Part shown: in pieces, positions 24,747 through 33,595 of the stretch | Layout of the letters: each line of letters begins with the position of its first letter | Numbering within the stretch: position 1 is the stretch's first letter | NCBI RefSeq assembly: GCF_029968095.1 | Contig: NZ_JASCIR010000003.1 | Coordinates: 124,001-188,000 of the forward strand | Reading direction: 5' to 3' | Length of the DNA stretch: 64,000 nt | Origin: Streptomyces solicavernae | Lineage (GTDB): Bacteria; Actinomycetota; Actinomycetes; Streptomycetales; Streptomycetaceae | The notes under the pieces: model-generated | The model's input: the letters and a program-made list of their open reading frames with translations, nothing else | Told to the model about the DNA's origin: nothing | The model's database searches: none | Program-made: the position numbers and the translations under genes

Positions 24747-25829
24747 GTGGCCGCGCAGCGCAAACACCAAAAACCCAGGCACCGCTCGATCAGTGGCCAT
24801 ACGGCCCGCACCGCCGCCACCCTGGCGCTCGCCTCGGCGGCCTCCGCCGGCGCACTCGAAGGAACCGGGCAGGCGGAGCCCCGGCTCACCGCGGCCCAGG
24901 TGAAGGCCAAGGTCGACAAGCTCTACCACGAGGCGGAGATCGCCACCGAGCAGTACAACGGCGTCAAGGAGCGGGCGAAGGCCGCCGCGGACCGCGTCGA
25001 CACGCTGCAGGACGAGGCCGCCCGCAGGACCGAGCGCCTCAACTCCGCGCGCACCGAGCTCGGTTCGGCCGCCGCCGCGCAGTACCGCACCGGCGCGATC
25101 GCCCCCTCCATGCGGCTCGCGCTCGCCTCCGACCCGGACGACTATCTGGACCGGGCGATGCTCGCCGACCGCGCGGGCGTCCGGCAGGCCGCCGCCGTCC
25201 GGAGCGTCCAGGGGCAGCTGCGCGAACTCGACCGGCTGCACGCCGAGGCCGGCCGCAAGAGCGACGAACTCGGGAAGCACCGGGCGAAGTTGCGCAAGCA
25301 CAAGAAGGACATCAACGCGAAGCTGGCCTCCGCCCAGCGCCTCCTCGACCGGCTCACCGCCGCCGAACGCCGGCAGGTCACCGACGGCCTGCACGGCGGC
25401 AGCGGCGACGCCCGCGCCTCCCGAGGCCTGCCGCGCGACCTCGCCCGCGACCTCGCCCGCGGCTCCGTCAACGCCCCCAACTCACGTGCCGCACAGGCTG
25501 TTTCGTACGCGTATGACGCGCTCGGCAGCCCCTATGTGTGGGGCGCGTCCGGGCCGAACTCCTTCGACTGCTCCGGGCTCACCCAGGCCGCGTACCGCTC
25601 GACGGGCGTCTCCCTGCCGCGGACCACGTACACCCAGATCAACGCCGGGCGGCGCGTCGCACGCTCCGAACTCGCCCCTGGTGACCTGGTGTTCTTCTAC
25701 TCCGGCGTCAGTCACGTGGGCCTCTATGTGGGCAATGGGCAGATGATTCACGCCCCCAACCCGAACGCCCCGGTCCGGGTCGCCCCGGTGGACTCGATGC
25801 CGTTCTCGGGGGCCACGCGGGTGGCTTGA
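24747..25829 (+). CDS. NlpC/P60 family cell-wall hydrolase
   Basis: 360 residues, paralogous to the hydrolase encoded 0.8 kb upstream. An export signal lies in the first 40 residues (basic KHQKPRHR, then an Ala/Leu-rich core), followed by a coiled coil (about 45-215) and an NlpC/P60 domain. Catalytic Cys is in FDCSGLTQ and His in SHVGLYVG, with GQMIHAPNP at the end. The linker here is short and rich in RDLARDLARG repeats rather than Ser-Gly. The GTG at 24747 is supported by AAGGAAG nine bases upstream. No c-di-AMP riboswitch is seen; instead the leader has a 16-bp hairpin. It is likely to hydrolyse peptidoglycan stem peptides. Confidence 0.93.
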   Translation: MAAQRKHQKPRHRSISGHTARTAATLALASAASAGALEGTGQAEPRLTAAQVKAKVDKLYHEAEIATEQYNGVKERAKAAADRVDTLQDEAARRTERLNSARTELGSAAAAQYRTGAIAPSMRLALASDPDDYLDRAMLADRAGVRQAAAVRSVQGQLRELDRLHAEAGRKSDELGKHRAKLRKHKKDINAKLASAQRLLDRLTAAERRQVTDGLHGGSGDARASRGLPRDLARDLARGSVNAPNSRAAQAVSYAYDALGSPYVWGASGPNSFDCSGLTQAAYRSTGVSLPRTTYTQINAGRRVARSELAPGDLVFFYSGVSHVGLYVGNGQMIHAPNPNAPVRVAPVDSMPFSGATRVA

Positions 25830-25835
25830 GCGCTG

Positions 25836-26414
25836 CTACTGCTCCGCCGGTCTCAGATCGCCCAGCGGCAGCCACATCTTCACGTCGTCGACACGCTCCT
25901 CACCCACCGCGATACCGCCCGGGAGCCTGCCCCACTCGCGGAAGCCGAGGCGGGTGTACAGCTCGATGGCCGAGCGGTTGTTGCCACGCACGCCCAGCGT
26001 CATCAGCTCCAGGCCCGCCGTACGCGCGTGCTCCACAAGGCCGGCGACCAGCCGCTGGCCGAGGCCGAGTCCGCGCGCCGCCGGATGCGTCATCAACTGC
26101 CGCAGCTCACCGCTGTGCCGGTACGTGGCGACCGCGCCGCGCCGCTGCCACAGGCCGCAGCCCGCGACCCGGCCGTCGACCGTGGCCACCGCGAACGCCG
26201 CGTCACCGGCCCGCACATCGGCGAGCACGGCGCCCAGCCAGGCGTCGGTCTCGTCCCTCGGCGGCGGGGCGAGATAGCCGACAGCGCCGCCGTCCGCCGT
26301 GACATCGCCTATCAACCGGTGGATTCCGACCTGGAGTTGAGCCTCCTCCTCGGTCGGCCAGACGAGGGCGAGCTGCGGGCGGGTCCTGGCGGGAGCGCCG
26401 GAGGAGATGTTCAT
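25836..26414 (-). CDS. GNAT family N-acetyltransferase
   Basis: 192-residue acetyltransferase. The acetyl-CoA binding loop is RGLGLGQRL (Q/RxxGxG/A), preceded by the strand ELRQLMTHPAA and followed by the typical C-terminal GNNRSAIELYTRLGFREWGR. The family transfers an acetyl group from acetyl-CoA to amines; the substrate is not predictable. The ATG at 26414 is taken as start; a GTG seven codons upstream is possible, and neither has a strong ribosome binding site. Two DnaA-box-like sequences lie just upstream. Confidence 0.85.
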   Translation of the reverse strand: MNISSGAPARTRPQLALVWPTEEEAQLQVGIHRLIGDVTADGGAVGYLAPPPRDETDAWLGAVLADVRAGDAAFAVATVDGRVAGCGLWQRRGAVATYRHSGELRQLMTHPAARGLGLGQRLVAGLVEHARTAGLELMTLGVRGNNRSAIELYTRLGFREWGRLPGGIAVGEERVDDVKMWLPLGDLRPAEQ

Positions 26415-26453
26415 GGTCAGCCATGCTAGGTGCACCGCCGACGTTGCCCGAAG

Positions 26454-26486
26454 TTGTCCACAGGCCCTCGCGGAGGGTTATCCACA
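26454..26486. promoter_or_regulatory. Pair of DnaA-box-like sites
   Basis: TTGTCCACA (26454-26462, the Streptomyces-preferred DnaA box) and TTATCCACA (26478-26486, the E. coli consensus), in direct orientation with starts 24 bp apart. They sit in the gap between the response regulator stop and the acetyltransferase start. A role in binding DnaA is inferred from sequence only. Confidence 0.6.
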
Positions 26487-26564
26487 GGCCGTCCGGGCGG
26501 GAACGTCCGTGCGGTACGTTCGCCCGCATGTCCCGCCTTCCTCTCCCTCCGGCCGCGCGGCGTG

Positions 26565-27278
26565 TCAGACCAGCCGCCTGGCCGTGGCCCACCGCGTCAG
26601 CTCATGCCGGTTGGACAGCTGCAACTTCCGCAGTACGGCCGAGACATGGGACTCGACCGTCTTCACCGAGATGAACAGCTGCTTGGCGATCTCCTTGTAC
26701 GCATACCCACGGGCGATCAGGCGCAGCACCTCGCGCTCCCGCTGAGTGAGCCGGTCCAGGTCCTCGTCGACCGGCGGGGAGTCCGTCGACGCGAAGGCGT
26801 CCAGGACGAAGCCGGCCAGGCGCGGCGAGAACACCGCATCGCCTTCCTGCACACGGAAGATGGAGTCGACCAGGGCGGTGCCGGTGATCGTCTTCGTCAC
26901 GTACCCCCGCGCGCCGCCGCGGATCACGCCGATGACGTCCTCGGCGGCGTCCGAGACCGACAGGGCGAGGAAACGCACCGGCTCCTCGGCGTCGGCCATG
27001 AGCGGGGCGCAGCGCCGCAGCACCTCGACGCCGCCGCCGCCCGGCAGGTGCACATCGAGCAGCACAACCTCGGGGCGCGTCGCCGTGATGACGGTGACGG
27101 CCTGCTCCACGTCGGCGGCCTCGCCGACGACTTCGACGCCCGTGACGTCCGTACGGCCGATCTCCGCCTGGACCCCCGCGCGGAACATCCGGTGGTCGTC
27201 GACGAGGACGACCCGTGCGCGGCGCGCGCCGGGCTCACGCTCGGGCTCGCCCTGCGTCTGTTCGGTCGCGTCACTCAT
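26565..27278 (-). CDS. NarL/LuxR-family response regulator
   Basis: 237 residues. The receiver domain (about 22-150) has acidic residues in VDDH, the phospho-acceptor Asp in VVLLDVHLPG and the Lys in YVTKTITG. The C-terminal LuxR helix-turn-helix (about 175-235) contains LTQREREVLRLIARGYAYKEIAKQL and VKTVESHVSAVLRKL. It starts four bases before the kinase stop (ATGA), so kinase and regulator are translationally coupled. Together they form a two-component system; the PspC domain of the kinase suggests an envelope stress signal, but targets are unknown. Confidence 0.96.
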   Translation of the reverse strand: MSDATEQTQGEPEREPGARRARVVLVDDHRMFRAGVQAEIGRTDVTGVEVVGEAADVEQAVTVITATRPEVVLLDVHLPGGGGVEVLRRCAPLMADAEEPVRFLALSVSDAAEDVIGVIRGGARGYVTKTITGTALVDSIFRVQEGDAVFSPRLAGFVLDAFASTDSPPVDEDLDRLTQREREVLRLIARGYAYKEIAKQLFISVKTVESHVSAVLRKLQLSNRHELTRWATARRLV

Positions 27279-28690
27279 GCCGTGGTCGCCCTCTCCATCT
27301 CCAACTCGACTTCCGTGCCCCCGCCGGGCACCGCGCGCAGCCGGGCCGCGCCGCCGTTGCGCTGCATGCGGCCGATGATCGATTCCCGTACCCCCATGCG
27401 GTCCGCCGGCACCGCGTCCAGGTCGAAGCCCGGCCCGCGGTCGCGCACCGACACGAACACCGTCTGCCCCTCGACCTCCGCGAAGACCTGCACGGCGCCG
27501 CCCTCGCCACCGTACTTGGCGGCGTTGACCATCGCCTCCCGCGCGGCCTGGAGTTGGGCGGAGAGCCTGTCGTCCAGCTCGCAGTCGCCGACGACGACCA
27601 CCTCGATGGGGACGCCGTACTTGTCCTCCACCTCGGCGGCCGCGGTGCGCACCGAGTCGGCGAGGTTCTCCGGCTCGTTCTCGTCGTCCATGCCGGTGGG
27701 TCTGTAGAGCCAGGTGCGCAGGTCGCGCTCCTGGGCGCGGGCCAGCCTGCGGACCTCGCCCGGGCTCTCCGCGTTGCGCTGGATCAGGGTCAGGGTGTGC
27801 AGCACCGAGTCGTGCACGTGCGCGGCGACCTCGGCGCGCTCCTGGGCCCGGATGCGCATCAGGCGTTCCTCGGAGAGGTCCTGCGTCATCCGTACGAGGT
27901 AGGGGCCGGCGAGCAACGCTATGCCCACCACCACGGCGAGGGCCGCCTGCAGCACGGCGCCGAGGTTCTGGAGTGAGCCCTGCAGCACGAAGATGCCGGT
28001 GACTCCGGTGCCGACGAGGACGACTCCGGCGGCGGTGCGCGCCAGGTTCAGCGTGCGCCTGCGGCGGCCGACCTCCATCCAGCGGGCCCTGCGGGCGTTG
28101 TCCGCCTGCCGCCAGACCAGGGCCACACCGGCGGCCATGAGGAGCATCGGCCACAGATAGACCTTGCCGGGGCCGCTGACGTCGACGCTGCTGACGAAGA
28201 TCGTCGCCACGACGACCATGGCGAGCAGCGCGATCAACTGCCCCCTGTCGACCTTGCGGACGACGAGCTTGCGGCGGCCGTCGGGGCCGGTCTCCGTGGT
28301 GACGACGGGCTGCCGCTCGGCCGCCCCGGCCGCCCCCGCCCCGCCGGACACACCGGCGCCTCCGGCGCCCCCGACAACCCCGACGCCGCCGACACTTCCG
28401 ACGCCCCCGACGCCCCCGACGCCTCCGACGCCTCCGACACCGAGCGGGACGAAGAACCAGAAGGCGGCGTACAGCAGCGCGCCCAGGCCGTCAGCGAGGA
28501 AGAGGCCGACGAAGACGAGGCGCACCCAGATCACCGGCAGCCCGAGATGCCCCGCGAGCCCTCGCGCCACTCCCCCGAGCCAGCGGCCCTCGCCGCTGCG
28601 GTAGAGCTTGCGCAGCGGCTGCGGATCCTCGGTGGCGGGAGCAGGGGTCGGCATGTCATCGATGGTCACACGCTGTGGGGCGGAAGACAT
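27275..28690 (-). CDS. PspC-domain sensor histidine kinase
   Basis: 471 residues. A PspC domain lies near residues 28-85 (LYRSGEGRWLGGVARGLAGHLG, then a membrane segment). A Gly/Val-rich repeat linker (GGVGGVGG) follows, then four more membrane helices. The HisKA_3 dimerisation helix carries the phospho-acceptor in AHVHDSVLHTL. The HATPase domain has AREAMVNAAKYGG (N box), DRGPGFDLD and GMGV-like G boxes (here DRMGVRESIIGRM). It phosphorylates the overlapping response regulator. PspC domains are linked to phage-shock and membrane stress sensing. Start at ATG 28690 is the first in the conserved frame; the ribosome binding site is weak. Confidence 0.94.
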   Translation of the reverse strand: MSSAPQRVTIDDMPTPAPATEDPQPLRKLYRSGEGRWLGGVARGLAGHLGLPVIWVRLVFVGLFLADGLGALLYAAFWFFVPLGVGGVGGVGGVGGVGSVGGVGVVGGAGGAGVSGGAGAAGAAERQPVVTTETGPDGRRKLVVRKVDRGQLIALLAMVVVATIFVSSVDVSGPGKVYLWPMLLMAAGVALVWRQADNARRARWMEVGRRRRTLNLARTAAGVVLVGTGVTGIFVLQGSLQNLGAVLQAALAVVVGIALLAGPYLVRMTQDLSEERLMRIRAQERAEVAAHVHDSVLHTLTLIQRNAESPGEVRRLARAQERDLRTWLYRPTGMDDENEPENLADSVRTAAAEVEDKYGVPIEVVVVGDCELDDRLSAQLQAAREAMVNAAKYGGEGGAVQVFAEVEGQTVFVSVRDRGPGFDLDAVPADRMGVRESIIGRMQRNGGAARLRAVPGGGTEVELEMERATTA

Positions 28691-29043
28691 CAGGGTCCGA
28701 CCCCGAGGCGTCCCTGATCTCCTGACCGATCTCCTGACCCCGATTCGGCGATCTTCTGGCTCTGTTTCGGCCTCCGGCCCCCGGTCTCCGTCCCCCGGTC
28801 TCCGGCCCCCGGTCTCCGGCCCCCGGTCTCCGGCCTCCGGCCTCCGGTCTCCGGCCTCCGGCCCTTGGACCTTCGACCTTGGGACTGGGGCCCCGGGCCC
28901 ACGGGCGTGCGGCGCCCGCGACCCGGCCGCGCGCCCCTGACCCGCGCCCCGAGCGCCCCGCACAGGTCTCGGGGTCGGATCTCAGGGTCGTACCAGGGTC
29001 GTCCCGCCTGCCGAAGCCGGTCCCGCCGCGTCACCATGGACAC
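28691..29043. repeat. Divergent promoter region with CCGGTCTCC repeats
   Basis: About 350 bp between divergent PspC genes. From about 28755 to 28862 it consists of 13-15-bp repeats of the form GGCCCCCGGTCTCC and GGCCTCCGGTCTCC. The promoters must lie near each end. I could not identify a -35/-10 pair with confidence, and no gene is supported. Confidence 0.75.
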
Positions 29044-30378
29044 ATGAACGATCAGGACCTGGCCGGGGCGGGCGCCGCCGAGCCGAGCGCCCCGCCGGGG
29101 CTTCGCCGCGAGCGGTCGCACCGCATGCTCGGCGGAGTCTGCTCGGGCCTCGGCCGGCACTGCGACATGGACCCGGTGATCTTCCGCATCGGCCTCGCCG
29201 TGCTCGCCGTCACCGGCGGTCTCGGTCTGATCTTCTACGGCTTCGCGTGGCTGCTGCTCCCGCTCGACGGGGACCTCGACGGGGACGAGGAGAGCGAGGG
29301 CCGCAAGCTGCTCACCGGCCGGGTCTCCGGCGCCGGCCTGTCCGCCCTGCTCTGCGCGCTCATAGGCTGCGGGGTGTTCCTGTCCATGCTGAACAACGGC
29401 GGGGTGCTGACCTTCGCCGTGGTGCTCGCCCTGCTGCTCGCGGGCGCGGGGTACTGGTCGCAGGCCCGCCGCGCCACCGAAGCCGCCCCGGTCGCGACGC
29501 AGACGGTGGCCGACGTCCCGCCGGAGGCCAAGGCCCCGCCGGTCGCCGGGGTCACGTCCTGGTGGCGCGACCCGATAGTGAAGGACGGCACGCACGACGG
29601 CGACACGGGGTACACGTGGGGCCCTATCGACTTCATCGACGGCAGCAAGTACCCATTCGTCCCCTTCCCGCCCGGCCCCTTCCACGGCACCCACCGGCAG
29701 ACCGTTCCCGAGGCCGCCGAGCCGAAGCCGCGCGGGCCGCGCTGGATCGGCGGCTGGGTCCTGCTGCTCGCCCTGCTCGCCGGGGCGCTCGGCACGGGGC
29801 TCACGTGGACCGGCCAGGGGGGCGCGGGCTCGCTCGGCCTCAGCCTGCAGGCGGGCCTGGCCTGCGCGCTCGCCGTGTTCGGCCTGGGCATCACGGTAAG
29901 CGCGTTCCTGGGGCGTACGGGCGCGGGCTCGCTCGTCCTCGCGGTGCTCACGGCGGGCCTGCTGGCGGTGGCGACGGTCCTGCCGGAGAACATCGGGACG
30001 AGCTGGACGCGCACGGAGTGGCACCCCACCGGGACCGCGCAGGTACGGCCGGTCTACGAAGTGGGCTCGGGCGTCGGCACCCTCGACCTCACGGGGCTCG
30101 ACCTGCGCAAGGGCCAGACGATACGGACGGCAGCCGAGGTCGGGGCGGGCCAGGTGGAGGTCGTCGTACCGAAAGACGTGACCGTGCGCCTGACGGCCGA
30201 GGTGGGCGTCGGCGACATCCGGTTGCCGGGCGAGGCCCCCGACGACGTGGACATCGCCCCCGGCCAGGAACGCCGCACCACGCTCAGACCCCCCGACGGC
30301 ACGCCCGAGGCCGGCACGGTCGACCTGAGACTCGAAGTGGGCGTCGGACAGGCGGAGGTGAGACGTGAGACCCCGTGA
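29044..30378 (+). CDS. PspC-domain membrane protein with LiaF-like C-terminus
   Basis: 444 residues. The PspC domain covers about residues 20-80 (RSHRMLGGVCSGLGRHCDMDP followed by a helix). Several membrane helices follow (LSALLCALIGCGVFLSML, VLTFAVVLALLLAGAGYW, WIGGWVLLLALLAGALG, then two more). The last 110 residues form a beta-rich toast-rack domain as in LiaF and related cell-wall stress proteins (YEVGSGVGTLDLTGLDL, AEVGAGQVEVVVPKDV, LEVGVGQAEVRR). Such proteins repress or tune envelope-stress kinases. It is divergent from the PspC histidine kinase, which suggests one functional unit. No clear ribosome binding site precedes the ATG, so the mRNA may be leaderless. Confidence 0.92.
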   Translation: MNDQDLAGAGAAEPSAPPGLRRERSHRMLGGVCSGLGRHCDMDPVIFRIGLAVLAVTGGLGLIFYGFAWLLLPLDGDLDGDEESEGRKLLTGRVSGAGLSALLCALIGCGVFLSMLNNGGVLTFAVVLALLLAGAGYWSQARRATEAAPVATQTVADVPPEAKAPPVAGVTSWWRDPIVKDGTHDGDTGYTWGPIDFIDGSKYPFVPFPPGPFHGTHRQTVPEAAEPKPRGPRWIGGWVLLLALLAGALGTGLTWTGQGGAGSLGLSLQAGLACALAVFGLGITVSAFLGRTGAGSLVLAVLTAGLLAVATVLPENIGTSWTRTEWHPTGTAQVRPVYEVGSGVGTLDLTGLDLRKGQTIRTAAEVGAGQVEVVVPKDVTVRLTAEVGVGDIRLPGEAPDDVDIAPGQERRTTLRPPDGTPEAGTVDLRLEVGVGQAEVRRETP

Positions 30379-30409
30379 CCACGAGACGGAAGACCCGGCA
30401 CCGGACAGC

Positions 30410-30500
30410 CCCAGACCACCCGCACACGCACACGCACCGGCACCCGCACCCACACCCACACCCACGCCCACACCCACACTCACACTCACACCCACACCAT
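30410..30500. repeat. CACACC/CACCCG microsatellite
   Basis: A run of hexameric CACACG, CACCGG, CACCCG and CACCCACA variants between two co-directional genes. Confidence 0.85.
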
Positions 30501-30535
30501 CGGGTAGCCCCGACCCGCCCCCCAAGGAGACCCGT

Positions 30536-30799
30536 ATGCTGAGGCACGAGTTTCAGCCGGGAAAGCTCATCGCGGGTGCGGTGCTGCTCAGTGCGGGCGT
30601 GACCTACGCGGGAGATGCGACGGGCGCCTGGCACGTCCCGTGGTTCGTGCTGATCCCGCTGGTGTGCGGCGGTCTGATCCTCGCGGCGGTCGTGGCCGCC
30701 GTGGCCTACGGGATCCGGCGCCGGCGCTCCCGCCACAGAGCGTCGAGCGAGAACGTGGGGGCGCCCGCGAGCAGCAGCGGGAGCCAGGCCATGAGGTAG
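30536..30799 (+). CDS. Small membrane protein downstream of the PspC gene
   Basis: 87 residues with two hydrophobic segments (LIAGAVLLSAGVTYAG and FVLIPLVCGGLILAAVVAAVAYG) and a basic tail (RRRRSRHR). The start is set by AAGGAG six bases upstream of the ATG. The intervening 150 bp from the PspC stop is a CACACC/CACCCG microsatellite that could be read through in frame from a GTG at 30365, but the ATG is better supported. The last 94 bp overlap the 3' end of the convergent doxX gene. Function unknown; probably co-expressed with the PspC protein. Confidence 0.72.
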   Translation: MLRHEFQPGKLIAGAVLLSAGVTYAGDATGAWHVPWFVLIPLVCGGLILAAVVAAVAYGIRRRRSRHRASSENVGAPASSSGSQAMR

Positions 30800-31221
30800 G
30801 CGAGGTCGTTGCCGAAGTAATACGGCTCCACGGCCCAGCTCACCGTCAGCCACAGGCTCAGCGAGATCAGCGCGCCGCCGAGCGCGGCCAGGCGGGTGAG
30901 GAGGCCGACCAACGTGCCGAGGCCGACGGCGAGTTCGCCGAAGCCGATCGCGTAGCCGAAGCCGACCGGGCTCTTCAGGGAGAGGTCGACCAAGGCGGGG
31001 ATCGCCGAGGAGTCCCGGACGCTCTGCATGGTCTCGGCGATGGAGCCCGCGCCGGAGGCGGACATGAAGGTGGAGTCGGTGAGCTTGTCGAGGCCCGCGT
31101 AGATGAAGGTGACGCCGAGGAAGATCCGCAGGGGAAGGAGAGCGTGCCGGGTGAGGGTCGCCTTCAGGCTGCCGCCGTCGGCTCGTGCGATGAAGGGGTC
31201 GCTCCGCATGCCGTGTGCCAT
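30706..31221 (-). CDS. DoxX family membrane protein
   Basis: 171 residues with four membrane helices. The DoxX signature is visible in LLPLRIFLGVTFIYAGLDKL at the first helix and GFGYAIGFGELAVGLGTLVGLLTRLAALGG in the middle. The family includes subunits or partners of redox membrane complexes such as the mycobacterial DoxX/SodA/SseA oxidoreductase complex, but most members are uncharacterised. The ATG at 31221 is chosen over later ATGs at weak support. Its 3' end overlaps the small membrane protein gene on the other strand. Confidence 0.88.
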   Translation of the reverse strand: MAHGMRSDPFIARADGGSLKATLTRHALLPLRIFLGVTFIYAGLDKLTDSTFMSASGAGSIAETMQSVRDSSAIPALVDLSLKSPVGFGYAIGFGELAVGLGTLVGLLTRLAALGGALISLSLWLTVSWAVEPYYFGNDLAYLMAWLPLLLAGAPTFSLDALWRERRRRIP

Positions 31222-31325
31222 GGTGCCCGCCGCCTCTCGTTGATCGGCCAACAGACCATACGTACGGCAGAAGGGCCCGGCTCACCAGTACCTGGAGCCG
31301 AACGGAGCGTTCCGGGGAGGTGGCC

Positions 31326-32630
31326 TCAGTCGGTCACCTCGACGGCGCAGCGGTTGCTCTCCACCCCGGCCGCCGTGATGACCTGCACGTCCACACGGCC
31401 GGGCGGGATGTCGACCGGGACCGGAACGGTGAGTACCGAGTCGGTGGGATTGGTGAAGCCGCCCGGAACCGGAACGAGGGGGACGTGGACGTGCACGGGT
31501 CCGACGCGGACGACGAGGCGGGAGAGCCGGTCGGGGGCGCCGGCGCCGGGCGGCACGAATCCGGCGCCGCGGATCTCGATGTCGTCGCCGGTGCGGATCG
31601 GCGCGTCCAGGTCGCCCGGCTCGCGGGCCCGGACCACGGAGAGGATCACGGGCCGCCCGCCCTCGGCGAGCTTGCCCGCGAGATACGTGCCGGCCGAGAC
31701 AAGGACCAGCAGAGCGAGCCCCCACGGCAGGTCGGGCAGCCGGCCCGGCTCGCGGGCGAGACGTACGGCAAAGAAGGCGAGGGCACCGGAGGTGACGAGG
31801 ATGTACTGGACGTCGGTGAGGCTGCCGCGGCCCGCGTCGTCGGTGATCAGGTCGGAGGTGCGGGGCCGGTCGGCGGGCACCTTCTGCAGCCGCTGCGTCC
31901 GGACGCGTACTACGACGAGGCGGCGCACGAGTGCGGCGGCGGCGGAGACGACCGCCACCACGGCCAACAGGGCGGCGGACGCGTCGAGTCGGAGTCCGTC
32001 GAGCAGGGCGGAGCGCTCCCGGCCGGTGCCGGCGAGGGCGAGGCGGGCGGTGAGGAGGAGCACGGCGAAGAGGGCCAGGAGGACCCAGGCGGCGGCGACG
32101 GCGCGGGAGGTGGAGAGCCGGTTGTCCTCGCCGACGAGGGGCGCGAGCGCGCCGCCGTGCGCCCGGTGCGCGCGGCCGACGGCGAGGAGGGCGCCGCCGG
32201 TCAGGGCGGCGGCGAGGAGGCCCGCGGTACGGGCGGGCGTCCAGCCGGAGCCGATGGCGGTGAGGGCCTGGGCGAGCAGGAACAGGGTTCCGGCGGCGGC
32301 GAGGGCGATCAGGGTGCGGCGCCGCATCTGGTGCAGCCAGACCCGGCCCTCGGCGCGGCCGCGCTCGGCGACGACGGCCGCCGACTGGGTGAGGGCGTCG
32401 GACGCCCACTGCCGGGACGCGGCCGCCGAGTGGGCGAGGGCGGCAGGCAGGCCGTCGCCGGAGGCCAGCCTGTCGCGCTGAGCGAGGAATTCGGCGACGG
32501 CGCGGCGATGCCCGGTGCGCGCCCCGTGCGGGCAGTCACCGCAGGCGCAGCCACCGTCGTGCGCGTGCGGGCAGTCACCGCAGGCGCAGCCGCCGTCGTG
32601 CGCCCCCTTCTCTGTCAGTTGCACTGCCAC
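31326..32630 (-). CDS. Membrane protein with duplicated CxCxxCPH motif and IPT-like C-terminus
   Basis: 434 residues, function unknown. The N-terminus has two tandem copies of DGGCACGDCPH separated by AH, a likely metal-binding pair of CxCxxC-PH sites. A helical region follows (about 40-100), then six hydrophobic membrane segments (for example TLIALAAAGTLFLLAQAL and AAAWVLLALFAVLLLTARL). The C-terminal 110 residues (IRTGDDIEIRGAGFVPPGAGAP, then VPVDIPPGRVDVQVITAAG) resemble an IPT/TIG-type beta domain. The ATG at 32630 precedes the Cys motifs. It sits beside doxX on the same strand with a 100-nt gap. A role in metal sensing or membrane redox is only a guess. Confidence 0.85.
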   Translation of the reverse strand: MAVQLTEKGAHDGGCACGDCPHAHDGGCACGDCPHGARTGHRRAVAEFLAQRDRLASGDGLPAALAHSAAASRQWASDALTQSAAVVAERGRAEGRVWLHQMRRRTLIALAAAGTLFLLAQALTAIGSGWTPARTAGLLAAALTGGALLAVGRAHRAHGGALAPLVGEDNRLSTSRAVAAAWVLLALFAVLLLTARLALAGTGRERSALLDGLRLDASAALLAVVAVVSAAAALVRRLVVVRVRTQRLQKVPADRPRTSDLITDDAGRGSLTDVQYILVTSGALAFFAVRLAREPGRLPDLPWGLALLVLVSAGTYLAGKLAEGGRPVILSVVRAREPGDLDAPIRTGDDIEIRGAGFVPPGAGAPDRLSRLVVRVGPVHVHVPLVPVPGGFTNPTDSVLTVPVPVDIPPGRVDVQVITAAGVESNRCAVEVTD

Positions 32631-32809
32631 GTGCGCTCCCCATCACTCCAACGCTCCAACGCTCCACGATCCTCTTGATCGCCAACGCCCTTGATTTGAT
32701 GGGGAATTGTGCCGCACCGGGCAGGCGCACGGGGCGCATTGTCAGGTCAGAGGGGGTGAGCGACGCGGCGCGAGGTTGACTCGATCTTGCCGCCCGCGGC
32801 GGGCGCGCC

Positions 32810-33595
32810 CTACGACAACAGGTCCGGTTCGCCCCGGCTGACGTCCTGCCACAGCGGCTGGCAGTTGATCCACGCCACCAGGTCCGTACCCAACTGCTCC
32901 CGCAGCGCCACCGCGTCCTTGTGGCCGATGAGGACCGGACGCCCGGCGGCGCGGGCCTCCAGCTGGACCTGGCAGGAGCGCTCCATGGAGATGAACCACC
33001 AGGCGGCCGCGTCGACCGAGTCGCCGACGGTGAGCAGCCCGTGGTTGCGCAGCACGGCCGCCTTGTGGCCGCCGAGGGCGGCGGCGATGCGGCGGCCCTC
33101 GTCCGCGTCGACGGCGGCGAGTGTGGCGGCGTCGTACAGCGCGTGGTCCTCGTAGAAGGCGCAGGCCTCCTGGGTGATCGGTTCCAGGAGCTCGCCGAGC
33201 GCGGACAGGGCGCGGCCGCGCAGCGAGTGGCAGTGGGCCACGGAGACGACGTCGGGCCGGGCCTCGTGTACCGCCGCGTGCACGGTGATCGCGGCCTGGT
33301 TGACGTGGTAGCGGCCGTCGAGCACCTGGCCCGCGCCGTCGACCAGGATCAGGTCGCTGACGGTGATGTGCTTGAAGGGCATGCCGAAGGGGTTGACCCA
33401 GTAACAGTCGGTGAACTCCGGGTCCCGGGCGGTGATATGTCCCGATACGCCGTCCTCGTACCCGAAGCGGCCGAAGAGCCGCAGGGCGCCCGCGAGCCGT
33501 TCCTTGCGGTGGCGCCGCTCGTCCGCGACGGACTCGTGCACGGGCGGCAGCGCGAACTGCAGCTGGTCGACGGGTATCGGCGTGGGCGCGGGCAT
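32810..33595 (-). CDS. Class II aldolase/adducin family protein
   Basis: 261 residues. Metal ligands of class II aldolases are visible: VAHCHSLRG (His-x-His) near the middle and LRNHGLLTVG further on, with GYEDGVSGHITARDPE near residue 45 as the substrate-binding Gly-His loop. Family members include L-fuculose-phosphate aldolase and L-ribulose-5-phosphate epimerase and other zinc enzymes that act on phosphorylated sugars; many Streptomyces members are annotated without a substrate. The ATG at 33595 has GGAGG nearby. Monocistronic by spacing. Confidence 0.93.
   Translation of the reverse strand: MPAPTPIPVDQLQFALPPVHESVADERRHRKERLAGALRLFGRFGYEDGVSGHITARDPEFTDCYWVNPFGMPFKHITVSDLILVDGAGQVLDGRYHVNQAAITVHAAVHEARPDVVSVAHCHSLRGRALSALGELLEPITQEACAFYEDHALYDAATLAAVDADEGRRIAAALGGHKAAVLRNHGLLTVGDSVDAAAWWFISMERSCQVQLEARAAGRPVLIGHKDAVALREQLGTDLVAWINCQPLWQDVSRGEPDLLS

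Noticed and set aside
30365..30535. N-terminal extension of the small membrane protein from GTG 30365
   Set aside because: The added residues are a microsatellite translation, while the ATG at 30536 has a well-placed AAGGAG.
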